From NCBI GenBank assembly GCA_963785075.1, contig CAWATW010000006.1:62001-126000 (forward strand): a stretch of DNA of 64,000 nucleotides, given 5' to 3'. Made by a program: the position numbers and the translations under genes. Below are positions 8,817 through 16,195 of this stretch, piece after piece. The notes under the pieces were generated by a model. That model worked only from the letters and a program-made list of their open reading frames with translations, had not been told where the DNA came from and did no database searches. Source of the stretch: JAOUGY01 sp963785075 (lineage in GTDB: Bacteria; Actinomycetota; Acidimicrobiia; Spongiisociales; ZC4RG35). Numbering within the stretch: the stretch's first letter is position 1; each line of letters starts with the position of its first letter.

Positions 8817-8835
8817 CGTCTCACAATATGAGACG
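8817..8835. promoter_or_regulatory. Palindromic operator, copy 2 (GTCTC-N7-GAGAC)
   Basis: CGTCTCA and TGAGACG form a perfect 7-bp inverted repeat around CAATA. Aligned on GTCTC and GAGAC it has the same N7 spacing as copy 1. The centres of the two copies are 136 bp apart, close to 13 helical turns, so both face the same side of the DNA and could be bridged by one regulator complex (inference). Confidence 0.65.
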
Positions 8836-8874
8836 CATTCGAATCGACACGACGAGAGAAGGCGCCGATTTCAG

Positions 8875-10017
8875 ATGGACGTCGTATTCACCGAGGAACA
8901 GGAACTCTTCCGGGACACCGTTCGCGACTTCTGCGAACGGGAGATCACTCGGGAGTACGTCCGCGAGTGCGACCGAGAGCACCGTGCACCGACGGAGCCC
9001 TACCAGAAGCTCGGTGAGCAGGGTTGGCTCGGAATCAACATCCCCGAGGAATACGGGGGTTCCGGGGGCGGCGCCGTCGAGGTGGCAATACTGCTCGAAG
9101 AGCTCGGGCGGGCCTTTCTCGATCTATCGTTCTGGGTGTTTCGCGCGGTCACGTGGGGGGGCCTGACGATCGGCACCTTCGGTACCGAAGAACAGAAGCA
9201 CGAGTTGCTCCCGAAGATCGCCACCGGTGAGGTTTCTGTCTGCTTCTCGCTCACCGAGCCAGAAGCCGGGTCGGATGCTGCCTCGATCTCCCTCACCGCA
9301 ACCGAAGACGGAGACGACTACGTGCTCAACGGCCAGAAGGTCTTCACCTCGGGTTTCAAGGTCAGCGACCTCGACGTCGTGGCGACCCGGACGTCGTCTG
9401 AGGGAAAGAAGCACCACGGCATCACCAACTTCCTCGTCGACACCTCCAGCCCGGGCCTCGAGTGGCAGCCGATCGAGACGCTGGGCCACTGGCCCCTCGG
9501 CACCGCCCTTCTGTTCTTCGACGACGTTCGGGTGCCGAAGTCGAACATGCTCGGCACCCTCCACGACGGATGGAGAGACCTCGGAGTCGGGCTTCGTTAC
9601 GAGCGGCTGTGCCTGTCCGCTGCTCGAACCGGCGCAGCAAAGGCCGCGCTCGCCGACTCGTTGGAATACGCCCAGGAGCGCAAGCAGTTCGGCCAGGCGA
9701 TCGGCAAGTTCCAGGCCGTGGCCCATCGATTGGCCGAGATGCAGATGATGGTCGACATCTCCGAGATGCTCGTGTACCGCTATGCCGCTCGGCTGGACCG
9801 CGGTGCCACGGACCTCCGCGATGCGGCGATCCTCAAACTCTATGCGTGCGAGGCCTACAAGTCGGTTGCGGACATGGGCCTGCAGGTGCTGGGAGGCTAT
9901 GGCTACACGATGGAGTACGACCTCCAGCGGCACTACCGCGAGTCGCGCCTCGGGGTGATCGGGGCAGGAACCTCCGACATCCAGCGCAACATCATCGCAA
10001 GGACGATGGGACTGTGA
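8875..10017 (+). CDS. Acyl-CoA dehydrogenase (isovaleryl/long-chain type active site)
   Basis: 380 residues with the whole ACAD fold: an N-terminal helical domain, a beta domain with CFSLTEPEAGSD near residues 123-134, and a C-terminal helical domain ending GAGTSDIQRN. In most ACADs the base is the Glu of YEGT near the C-terminus; here that site is Ala (GAGT). Instead a Glu is present in RYERL (Glu-243), as in isovaleryl-CoA and long-chain dehydrogenases, so the enzyme should be active. It would insert an alpha,beta double bond into an acyl-CoA using FAD, feeding the hydratase pair that follows. The ATG at 8875 is chosen because upstream codons are intergenic. AGAAGG lies 13 bases upstream. 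Confidence 0.93.
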   Translation: MDVVFTEEQELFRDTVRDFCEREITREYVRECDREHRAPTEPYQKLGEQGWLGINIPEEYGGSGGGAVEVAILLEELGRAFLDLSFWVFRAVTWGGLTIGTFGTEEQKHELLPKIATGEVSVCFSLTEPEAGSDAASISLTATEDGDDYVLNGQKVFTSGFKVSDLDVVATRTSSEGKKHHGITNFLVDTSSPGLEWQPIETLGHWPLGTALLFFDDVRVPKSNMLGTLHDGWRDLGVGLRYERLCLSAARTGAAKAALADSLEYAQERKQFGQAIGKFQAVAHRLAEMQMMVDISEMLVYRYAARLDRGATDLRDAAILKLYACEAYKSVADMGLQVLGGYGYTMEYDLQRHYRESRLGVIGAGTSDIQRNIIARTMGL

Positions 10018-10073
10018 AAGCCGCCTCATCCGGGAACCCGCGCACACACTCGCGATCGTCGACCCCCGGGCCG

Positions 10074-10128
10074 ACGGCAAACGGCATACAGCCGACCCGG
10101 TGTCGGCCGTCGGCTGTCGGCTGTCGGC
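10074..10128. repeat. Intergenic heptanucleotide repeat, TGTCGGC unit
   Basis: From 10101 four consecutive 7-mers read TGTCGGC, CGTCGGC, TGTCGGC and TGTCGGC. They are preceded in the same register by more degenerate units starting with ACGGCAA and ACGGCAT at 10074. The repeat lies between the acyl-CoA dehydrogenase stop and the hydratase start. The unit recurs at 22203. Confidence 0.85.
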
Positions 10129-10162
10129 CGGCCATACGCGACAACGGCACGAGGAGGATCAC

Positions 10163-10648
10163 GTGCTCATAACCGACCAAGCGAGGGAGTGGGCCGAACG
10201 GGAGTATCCCGACGCCACGTTCCAGGTGGGCCGGAGCGACATCCAGCGGTACTCCTATGCCATCGGCGAAACAGACGCCATCCACGTCGATCCTGAGGCG
10301 GCGAGGGAGGCCGGCTACTCGGATGTCGTTGCTCCGCCGATGTTTCCGTACGTGATCCGGATGCACACCGCGCACCTCGTCCCGCGTCACGATCTCGCTC
10401 CTGACGGTTCGGCGACCGCCGACGTTCCCCCGGTCCAGACGACCCGTGCGATGGCCGGCGAGATCTCGCTCGAGTTGGGCGTGCCGGTGGTCGCAGGTGA
10501 CACGGTGACCGTTGGGAAGCGCATCGTGGAGATGTACGAGAAAGAGGGTCGCAGCGGTCCCCTGGTGTTCGTGACGATGGAGTTCTCGTTCACGAACCAG
10601 GGCGACGAGATGGTCGCACGCGAGCGTTTCACGAGGATCTACCGATGA
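10163..10648 (+). CDS. MaoC-type N-terminal (FAS1-like) dehydratase/hydratase subunit
   Basis: 161 residues of the hot-dog fold family that forms the first half of mesaconyl-C4-CoA hydratase-like or mycobacterial HadA/HadC-like enzymes. It contains a YAIGETDAIHVDPE segment near residues 30-43, the characteristic region of these half-subunits. It starts at GTG 10163 behind a near-perfect GAGGAGG site. The stop overlaps the next start by ATGA, which fits obligate co-assembly with the HTD2-like partner. Together they would hydrate the enoyl-CoA made by the dehydrogenase upstream. Substrate identity is inference. Confidence 0.82.
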   Translation: MLITDQAREWAEREYPDATFQVGRSDIQRYSYAIGETDAIHVDPEAAREAGYSDVVAPPMFPYVIRMHTAHLVPRHDLAPDGSATADVPPVQTTRAMAGEISLELGVPVVAGDTVTVGKRIVEMYEKEGRSGPLVFVTMEFSFTNQGDEMVARERFTRIYR

Positions 10649-11034
10649 GGCCCGGCACCGACATCCCCGTGGTGGACAGGACTCCGGATGCCATCGACCT
10701 GTTCATGTTCAGCAGCGCAGCATGGCTCATCCATCGGATTCACTACGACCTGCCCTTCACCACCGAGCACGACGGCCACCCGGGCCTGCTGGTCCACGGA
10801 CCACTCCAAGGAACCTATCTGGTGCAGACCGCACAGCGGTTTCTCGGTGAGAACGCCCGCCTGAAGACGCTCACCTATCGCCACCTCGCACCCGCCTATC
10901 TCGGCGATCGGCTCGAATGCGGGGGGACCGTCACCGCCGTCGAAGACGACCAGGTAGAGGTCGAGATGTTCGTTCGAAAGTCCGACGGCACCGTCACCAC
11001 GACCGGTACCGCACGATTCGAGGGGTCCAGATGA
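10645..11034 (+). CDS. HTD2/HadB-like hydratase subunit (second half of split MaoC hydratase)
   Basis: 129 residues, a single hot-dog domain. It carries HRIHYDLPF followed by GHPGLLVHGPLQG (about residues 30-58), the signature of the C-terminal half of HTD2/mesaconyl-CoA hydratases, with the catalytic His/Asp region in HRIHYD. In many relatives both halves are one protein; here they are split and overlap by ATGA. It probably hydrates a branched or substituted enoyl-CoA in this operon. Confidence 0.82.
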   Translation: MRPGTDIPVVDRTPDAIDLFMFSSAAWLIHRIHYDLPFTTEHDGHPGLLVHGPLQGTYLVQTAQRFLGENARLKTLTYRHLAPAYLGDRLECGGTVTAVEDDQVEVEMFVRKSDGTVTTTGTARFEGSR

Positions 11035-12698
11035 CCACAGGCGCAATCGTCCTCGCAGAAATGCTGGAGGCCTACGGAGTCACCCATGTGTTCCACGTGC
11101 CGGCGGTTCTCCGCCGAACGATGGTCGAGATCGAAGCCCGCACCGGCATAAGGCGTATCCGCCCCCACGGCGAGAAGCCCGCGGCCTACATGGCCGACGG
11201 CTACGCCAGGGCGTCCGGCCGCCCTGGTGTCTGCATGGCCCAGGTCGTGGGAGCGCTCAACCTGGCCGCCGGCCTTCGGGATGCCCACCTTGCTCATTCG
11301 CCGGTGATCGCCATGACCGGCGGGCGCGACCCTGCGACGAAGTTCCGGCAGGTCTATCAAGAGGTCGACGACGTGCCGGCGTTCGAGCCAGTCACCAAGT
11401 TCAACGCCACGGTCGACGCGGTCGAGCGATTCCCCGATCTGCTGCGGCAGGCGTTCCGCGTCGCGACGACAGGGGCTCCGGGACCAGTCCATCTCCAGTT
11501 CCAGGGCAACGAGGGACAGATCGACCGCGAGACCGCCGAGATGGACGAGCGCGTCGAGGCGCGGTTCCGGGCCGTGCCTCCCTTCCGCCCCCGTCCCCAA
11601 GACGACGAGATTCGCCGGGCACTCGAGCTGATGGCTTCAGCCGAGCGGCCGGTCCTGGTGTCGGGAGGTGGTGTCCGGGCCTCGGGCGCAGGATCCGCCA
11701 TCGTGGCCCTTGCAGAGCGCCTCAGCATCCCCGTGGCGACCTCGCTCAACGGCAAGGACACCATCCCCGGCATTCATCCGCTGTCTGTCGGCGTGGTGGG
11801 GACCTACTCGCGAGCGTCGGCGAACAAGGTGGTGGGGGCCGCAGACCTCGTGGTCTTCGTCGGGACGCAGACCGGTGGGATGACCACCCACTTCTGGAGC
11901 GTGCCCCCGCTCGACACGAGGTGCATCCAGATCGACATCGACCCGGAGTCGATCGGTCGCAACTATCCACCGTTGGTAGGGATCAACGCCGACGCACGAG
12001 AGACCCTCATCCGAATGGCCGAACTGAGCGTTTCGACCCCGCCCGACCGCACCGAGTGGCTGAACCGGTGCCGGGCGGAGGTCGCCGGCTTCTACGACGA
12101 ATACGCATCGCTGATGGGGTCGGACGAGCAGCCGATCCGCCCCGAGCGGATCTGCGCCGACCTCTCCGACCTCGTGCCCGACGACGGCGTCGTCGTCGTC
12201 GACACCGGCCATGCCGGGATGTGGATGGGAGGGTTCTATGACCTGCGTACTCCGGACCAGGGCTACCTGCGCAGTGCCGGCCATCTCGGTTGGGCTTTTC
12301 CTGCATCCCTCGGCGCCAAGTGCGGAGCACCTGATCGCCCGGTGGTCTGCTTCACGGGCGACTCGGGCTTCTGGTACCACATCGGTGACATCGAGACAGC
12401 CGTACGGTTCGGTATCAACACCGTGACCGTCGTCAACGACAACCACTCGGGCAACCAGTCGATGCGCGGCTTCGACCGGGCCTACGGCGGAAAACAGACC
12501 GAGCAGGCGCACGAGCTGTGGGTGTTCGGCGAAGTGGACTTTGCCGCCGTCGCCGAGAACATGGGTGCCATCGGCATCCGGGTCGAGAAGCCTTCCGACT
12601 TCGCTCCGGCGATGGAGCGAGCGCTCGAAGCCGACCGTCCGGTCGTGATCGACGTCGTCACCGACATCGAGGCAGTCGCCCCGAGTGCCGTCGTGTGA
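11031..12698 (+). CDS. Thiamine-diphosphate enzyme, acetolactate synthase-like
   Basis: 555 residues with the three-domain layout of the acetolactate synthase/benzoylformate decarboxylase family. The N-terminal PYR domain has the cofactor-activating Glu-48 in GEKPAAYMADGYAR. The middle domain includes SGGGVRASG. The C-terminal PP domain has GDSGFWYHIGD and VNDN, the ThDP-Mg binding motif. QEVDDVPAFEPVTKF is close to the acetolactate synthase pattern. It catalyses decarboxylation or carboligation of a 2-oxoacid or acyl-CoA, though the actual reaction is open. ATG 11031 overlaps the preceding stop by ATGA. Confidence 0.9.
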   Translation: MTTGAIVLAEMLEAYGVTHVFHVPAVLRRTMVEIEARTGIRRIRPHGEKPAAYMADGYARASGRPGVCMAQVVGALNLAAGLRDAHLAHSPVIAMTGGRDPATKFRQVYQEVDDVPAFEPVTKFNATVDAVERFPDLLRQAFRVATTGAPGPVHLQFQGNEGQIDRETAEMDERVEARFRAVPPFRPRPQDDEIRRALELMASAERPVLVSGGGVRASGAGSAIVALAERLSIPVATSLNGKDTIPGIHPLSVGVVGTYSRASANKVVGAADLVVFVGTQTGGMTTHFWSVPPLDTRCIQIDIDPESIGRNYPPLVGINADARETLIRMAELSVSTPPDRTEWLNRCRAEVAGFYDEYASLMGSDEQPIRPERICADLSDLVPDDGVVVVDTGHAGMWMGGFYDLRTPDQGYLRSAGHLGWAFPASLGAKCGAPDRPVVCFTGDSGFWYHIGDIETAVRFGINTVTVVNDNHSGNQSMRGFDRAYGGKQTEQAHELWVFGEVDFAAVAENMGAIGIRVEKPSDFAPAMERALEADRPVVIDVVTDIEAVAPSAVV

Positions 12699-13639
12699 TT
12701 GTGGACCATCATCTGACCGCCGATCCCGACCACATACGGTGGGGAGCCTTCTCGGCCGACTTCGAGCCGGTTCTCGAGATCGACTCGGGTGACACGGTCG
12801 TGGTCGACACGATCTCCGGATCGCCGGGCCAGTTCCCGGATTCGATGTGGGACCGACTGCTTCCGGAGCATCGCGACCTGATCGCCACCCGCATCCAGAT
12901 CCTGCCGGGACATCTGATGACCGGTCCCATCGGGGTGCGGGGTGCAGAACCGGGTGACGTGCTCGAGGTCCGCCTCATCGATGTCTCGCTTCGCCAGGAC
13001 TGGGCCTGGAACATGATTCTGCCGTTGCGTGGCACGCTTCCAGAGGACTTCCCACGCCGGCGGGTCATGTCGATCGAGCTGGATGCGGACGCCATGGTGG
13101 CACGTTTGCCGTGGGGCGGGACGATCCCGCTTCGTCCCTTCTTCGGTGTGCTCGGGACGTTGCCACCAGCGGAGTGGGGCACCATCTCGTCGATCGCCCC
13201 TCAGGCGCACGGAGGGAACCTCGACATCAAGGAGCTCATCCCGGGATCGACGCTCTATCTGCCTGTGTTCAACCCCGGGGCGGGACTGATGGTGGGCGAC
13301 GGACATGCGGTCCAGGGGGACGGTGAGAGCTGCCTGTCGGCGGCCGAAACGGCGTTGACGGGTACGTTCGAGATCCACCTTCGCAAGGACCTCGCGCTGT
13401 CGATGCCACGAGCCGAGACACCGAGCCATCACATCACGATTGGCATCGACCAGGACCTCGACGATGCGGCCCGTCAGGCGGTCCGAGCCATGGTCGCCCT
13501 CATCGTCGAAAGATCAGGCCTGTCGCCCGAAGATGCCTACACGTTGTGCAGCCTCGCCGCCGACGTGCGGATATCACAGCTCGTGAACATCAACAAGGGC
13601 TGCCACGTCATGCTGCCGAAGTCGGTGCTCACGTATTGA
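12695..13639 (+). CDS. Acetamidase/formamidase family protein
   Basis: 314 residues of the FmdA/AmdA family, which hydrolyses formamide or acetamide to ammonia and the acid. AHGGNLDIKEL near residue 172 and VGDGHAVQGDGE near residue 205 are the family's metal and active-site signatures. The start GTG 12695 overlaps the ThDP enzyme's stop as GTGA; a second GTG at 12701 is possible. It closes the five-gene operon. Together with the formamidase-like cyclase across the divergent promoter it suggests the substrate carries an amide or formamide nitrogen (inference). Confidence 0.9.
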   Translation: MIVDHHLTADPDHIRWGAFSADFEPVLEIDSGDTVVVDTISGSPGQFPDSMWDRLLPEHRDLIATRIQILPGHLMTGPIGVRGAEPGDVLEVRLIDVSLRQDWAWNMILPLRGTLPEDFPRRRVMSIELDADAMVARLPWGGTIPLRPFFGVLGTLPPAEWGTISSIAPQAHGGNLDIKELIPGSTLYLPVFNPGAGLMVGDGHAVQGDGESCLSAAETALTGTFEIHLRKDLALSMPRAETPSHHITIGIDQDLDDAARQAVRAMVALIVERSGLSPEDAYTLCSLAADVRISQLVNINKGCHVMLPKSVLTY

Positions 13640-13662
13640 GGGGCGACCGCCGGACGGACGCC

Positions 13663-13941
13663 TCAGACACCCGCTTCCGAGATGTCCTTGGGCAGGCCCA
13701 GTCGGTCTTCGCCATCCCATGGCGGAGCGAGCTCTGGTTTCTCCCAGCCGCGGGAGGCGCAAATCTGCGCCGCGAGCTGCGCAGCCCTCTCATCGGCGTC
13801 ACCAGTGCGTCCGAGCATGCGACGAGCGCCGAAGACGAAGAGCGCAAGGATCGCGGCCACGCCGACCACAACGATTACAGCCACGAACGGCAGGAGCGAG
13901 ACTACCCCCGATGATTCGAGCAACGATCGAACCGTAGACAT
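13663..13941 (-). CDS. Small single-pass membrane protein, function unknown
   Basis: 92 residues with one hydrophobic helix at about 12-36, followed by a basic stretch (GARRMLGR) and a soluble tail containing ICASRGWEKPELAPPW. I do not recognise the family. ATG 13939-13941 has an excellent GGAGGAGGAG site. The ATG shares one base with the stop of the next small membrane protein (TGATG), so the two are probably made together. The gene converges with the formamidase-like gene, 23 bases from its stop. Confidence 0.65.
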   Translation of the reverse strand: MSTVRSLLESSGVVSLLPFVAVIVVVGVAAILALFVFGARRMLGRTGDADERAAQLAAQICASRGWEKPELAPPWDGEDRLGLPKDISEAGV

Positions 13942-14180
13942 CAGAAATCTCCTCCTCCCGGGTCGCCGGGACCGGTCTTCTGGCGGTCGACACCGTCCCA
14001 CGCACCGCGGCCCTCAGGACGGTCACCCCTGAAGGCGGCGGACTGATCGAGGACCGAGCCGGCGAAGGAGCCTGCTTCACCCTCTCGTTCGCCCCCTTGG
14101 CTTGTGATGGCGACGACGAGCGACACGGCCACGATCAAACCGACCGCCATCAGGCCACCGATGATCCAGAGCATCGTCAT
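13941..14180 (-). CDS. Small single-pass membrane protein, function unknown
   Basis: 79 residues. A hydrophobic helix at about residues 3-27 (from MLWIIGGLMAVG) is followed by a hydrophilic Gly/Glu/Asp-rich tail. No known family recognised. ATG at 14178-14180 lacks a convincing ribosome binding site, and an ATG at 14216 would add twelve residues. It is the first gene of a two-gene unit with the 92-residue membrane protein. The pair is isolated between two unrelated metabolic genes. Confidence 0.55.
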   Translation of the reverse strand: MTMLWIIGGLMAVGLIVAVSLVVAITSQGGEREGEAGSFAGSVLDQSAAFRGDRPEGRGAWDGVDRQKTGPGDPGGGDF

Positions 14181-14233
14181 GTGGACATCGTATCCGGACC
14201 CTGTCGCCGCGGGCATCAGGTCTCAGCAACCGG

Positions 14234-14275
14234 ACGTCAGCCACGGGACGTCTGCCGTCGGCTGTGTGCCGTCTG
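14234..14275. repeat. Degenerate heptanucleotide repeat, GTC every 7 bases
   Basis: In one register from 14234 the units read ACGTCAG, CCACGGG, ACGTCTG, CCGTCGG, CTGTGTG and CCGTCTG. GTC or a one-base variant falls every seventh base. It is less regular than the other loci but has the same period, and lies between a small membrane protein gene and an SDR gene. Confidence 0.6.
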
Positions 14276-14336
14276 CTGCTCGCCTCGTCATCCAAACCGC
14301 GGTGCCGATCCAGGCGGGGTTGGACCGGTCTCGTGG

Positions 14337-15119
14337 TCAGAACGCTCCGCGGTAGGAGCCACCGTCGAGTTGGAGGTTCTGCCCGGAGATGTAGCCGGAG
14401 TCTGCGCTGCACAGGAATGCGCATGCCTTGCCGAACTCCTCGGGTCGACCCATCCGGTTGGCGGCGATGCTGTCGACGATCTCCTGGCGGGCCGCCTCGT
14501 ACGTCATCCCCGACGACTCCGCACGTTTGGTCGCCATGAAGCGCTGCCGCTCGGTGTCGATGCGCTCCGGGAGGAGGTTGTTGATCGTGATGTTGTCTTT
14601 GGCCACATCACGCGACAGTGCTTTGCAGGCCGCAGTCAGGCCGGCGCGTGCCCCGGCGGAGAGCCCCATCACCGAGAACGGAGACTTGACCATCTGAGAG
14701 GTGATGTTGACGATCCTTCCGAACTGGCGGCGTCGCATCGCCGGAACCACCGCCCGGATCATCATGATCGGCGCCAGCATGTTGGCCTCGACCGCAGCCA
14801 GCCAGTCCTCGTATTCGAACGACAACCAGTCACCGGGCGACGGGCCCCAATTGTTGTTGACGAGGATGTCGGGCTCGGGGCAGGCGGCAAGGAGCGCCTC
14901 GCGCCCTTCCGCCGTGTTGATGTCGGCCGCAACGGTGACAACATCCACCCCCACGGCTCTCAACTCGACGGCGGCGGTCGCGAGGTTCTCCTCGGACAGC
15001 CCATTGATCGTCACGTCGACGCCTTCATTCGCCAGCGCCACGGCGCACGCCTTCCCGAGGCCCCGGCTCGAGGCCGTGACGAGGGCCGTTCTCCCTGCAA
15101 TCCCCAAATCCACGTACAT
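14337..15119 (-). CDS. SDR family oxidoreductase with atypical active site
   Basis: 260 residues with a normal SDR cofactor motif (TASSRGLG, residues 15-22) and the structural NNN at 88-90. Ser-141 lies in NITS. The catalytic YxxxK is not found: the region where it should be reads GLSAGARAG (152-160), so Tyr is apparently Ser-154 and Lys is Arg-158. Such divergent SDRs exist, often annotated as 3-oxoacyl reductases, but their chemistry is poorly defined. ATG 15117-15119 has GAAGGAC upstream. The C-terminus (SGQNLQLDGGSYRG) is typical of the family. It is divergent from the D-2-hydroxyacid dehydrogenase. Confidence 0.85.
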   Translation of the reverse strand: MYVDLGIAGRTALVTASSRGLGKACAVALANEGVDVTINGLSEENLATAAVELRAVGVDVVTVAADINTAEGREALLAACPEPDILVNNNWGPSPGDWLSFEYEDWLAAVEANMLAPIMMIRAVVPAMRRRQFGRIVNITSQMVKSPFSVMGLSAGARAGLTAACKALSRDVAKDNITINNLLPERIDTERQRFMATKRAESSGMTYEAARQEIVDSIAANRMGRPEEFGKACAFLCSADSGYISGQNLQLDGGSYRGAF

Positions 15120-15244
15120 GTCCTTCTCTGGCGGCAATCGTGCATGATATGTCACCGCTCCCGTGGCCCGACCCCTGGTTCCGATCGCGTTGTTTTCTTC
15201 CCTCTGACCACAACTGACCACCACGGCTCGGTACCGTCGGGTCC

Positions 15245-16195
15245 ATGACTCGTTGTTCTGTCGCGGTCCTGGACGACTACCAGGAAGTCGCTGCCGATTT
15301 CGGAGCCTGGCACGAGGTGGATGGGGACATCACGTTCTTCACCGAGCACCTGGCCCACCCCGACGTACTGGTCGAGCAGCTGATGCCTTTCGATGTCATC
15401 GTGGCGATGCGGGAGCGCACCCCCTTCCCACGGGAGCTCATCGCCTCGCTCCCCAACCTCCGACTTCTGGTCACCACGGGCATGCGGAATGCCTCGATCG
15501 ACCTCTCGGCGGCCAGGGAGCACGAGGTCACGGTGTGCGGGACAGACTCGCCCGGTCACGCCACCGCCGAATTGACCTTCGCCCTGATCCAGGCACTAGC
15601 TCGCGGGTTGGTCGGCGAGATCGACTCGGTGCGTTCTGGCGGGTGGCAGCGTGGCTTGGGCCGCGATCTTCGGGGAGCCCAGCTCGGGGTGATCGGTCTC
15701 GGGCGTCTCGGGACGCAAGTCGCAACCATGGGCAAGGTGTTCGGAATGGACGTCTCCGCCTGGAGTCACAACCTGACACCCGAGCGAACCGAGGAGGTGG
15801 GTGTCCGCCTTGCCAGATTCGACGAGTTGCTCGCGTCCGCCGATTTCGTTTCGATCCACGTCCGATTGAGCGACCGGACACGTGGGTTGATCGGGACCGA
15901 ACAGCTTGCCCTCATGCGACCCGACGCCTACCTCGTGAACACGTCACGTGGTCCGATCGTCGACACGAGTGCCTTGATCGCGGCCGTGCAGAACGGAGCC
16001 ATAGCCGGTGCCGCGCTCGACGTGCATGAAACGGAGCCGCTCCCCCCGGATCATGCCGTCAGGTCCGAACCGCGAATCCTCGTGACCCCCCACATCGGAT
16101 ACGTCACCAGGCAGACCTACGAGATCTTCTACGGCCAGGCGGTCGAGGACATCGTCGCGTGGCGGAGCGGAGCACCCATCAGGGTCATGGTCTAG
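15245..16195 (+). CDS. D-2-hydroxyacid dehydrogenase (NAD-dependent)
   Basis: 316 residues of the D-isomer-specific 2-hydroxyacid dehydrogenase family (formate, glycerate and phosphoglycerate dehydrogenase-like). The NAD-binding GLGRLG is near residue 152. The catalytic triad is present: Arg in NTSRGPIVD, Glu in DVHETEPL and His in TPHIGY. It interconverts a 2-oxoacid and the D-2-hydroxyacid in the cytoplasm. It starts at ATG 15245. The last 11 bases overlap the oppositely oriented gene at 16185. It stands alone, so its pathway cannot be assigned. Confidence 0.92.
   Translation: MTRCSVAVLDDYQEVAADFGAWHEVDGDITFFTEHLAHPDVLVEQLMPFDVIVAMRERTPFPRELIASLPNLRLLVTTGMRNASIDLSAAREHEVTVCGTDSPGHATAELTFALIQALARGLVGEIDSVRSGGWQRGLGRDLRGAQLGVIGLGRLGTQVATMGKVFGMDVSAWSHNLTPERTEEVGVRLARFDELLASADFVSIHVRLSDRTRGLIGTEQLALMRPDAYLVNTSRGPIVDTSALIAAVQNGAIAGAALDVHETEPLPPDHAVRSEPRILVTPHIGYVTRQTYEIFYGQAVEDIVAWRSGAPIRVMV

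Larger units (their letters stand above)
8578..8874. other. Divergent intergenic region with bidirectional promoter and twin operators
   Basis: This 297-base gap separates two divergent operons. It holds a heptamer repeat (8600-8634), two copies of the palindrome GTCTC-N7-GAGAC, and back-to-back promoter-like elements (8718-8747 minus, 8771-8800 plus), each described separately. No open reading frame inside it looks coding. Confidence 0.7.
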
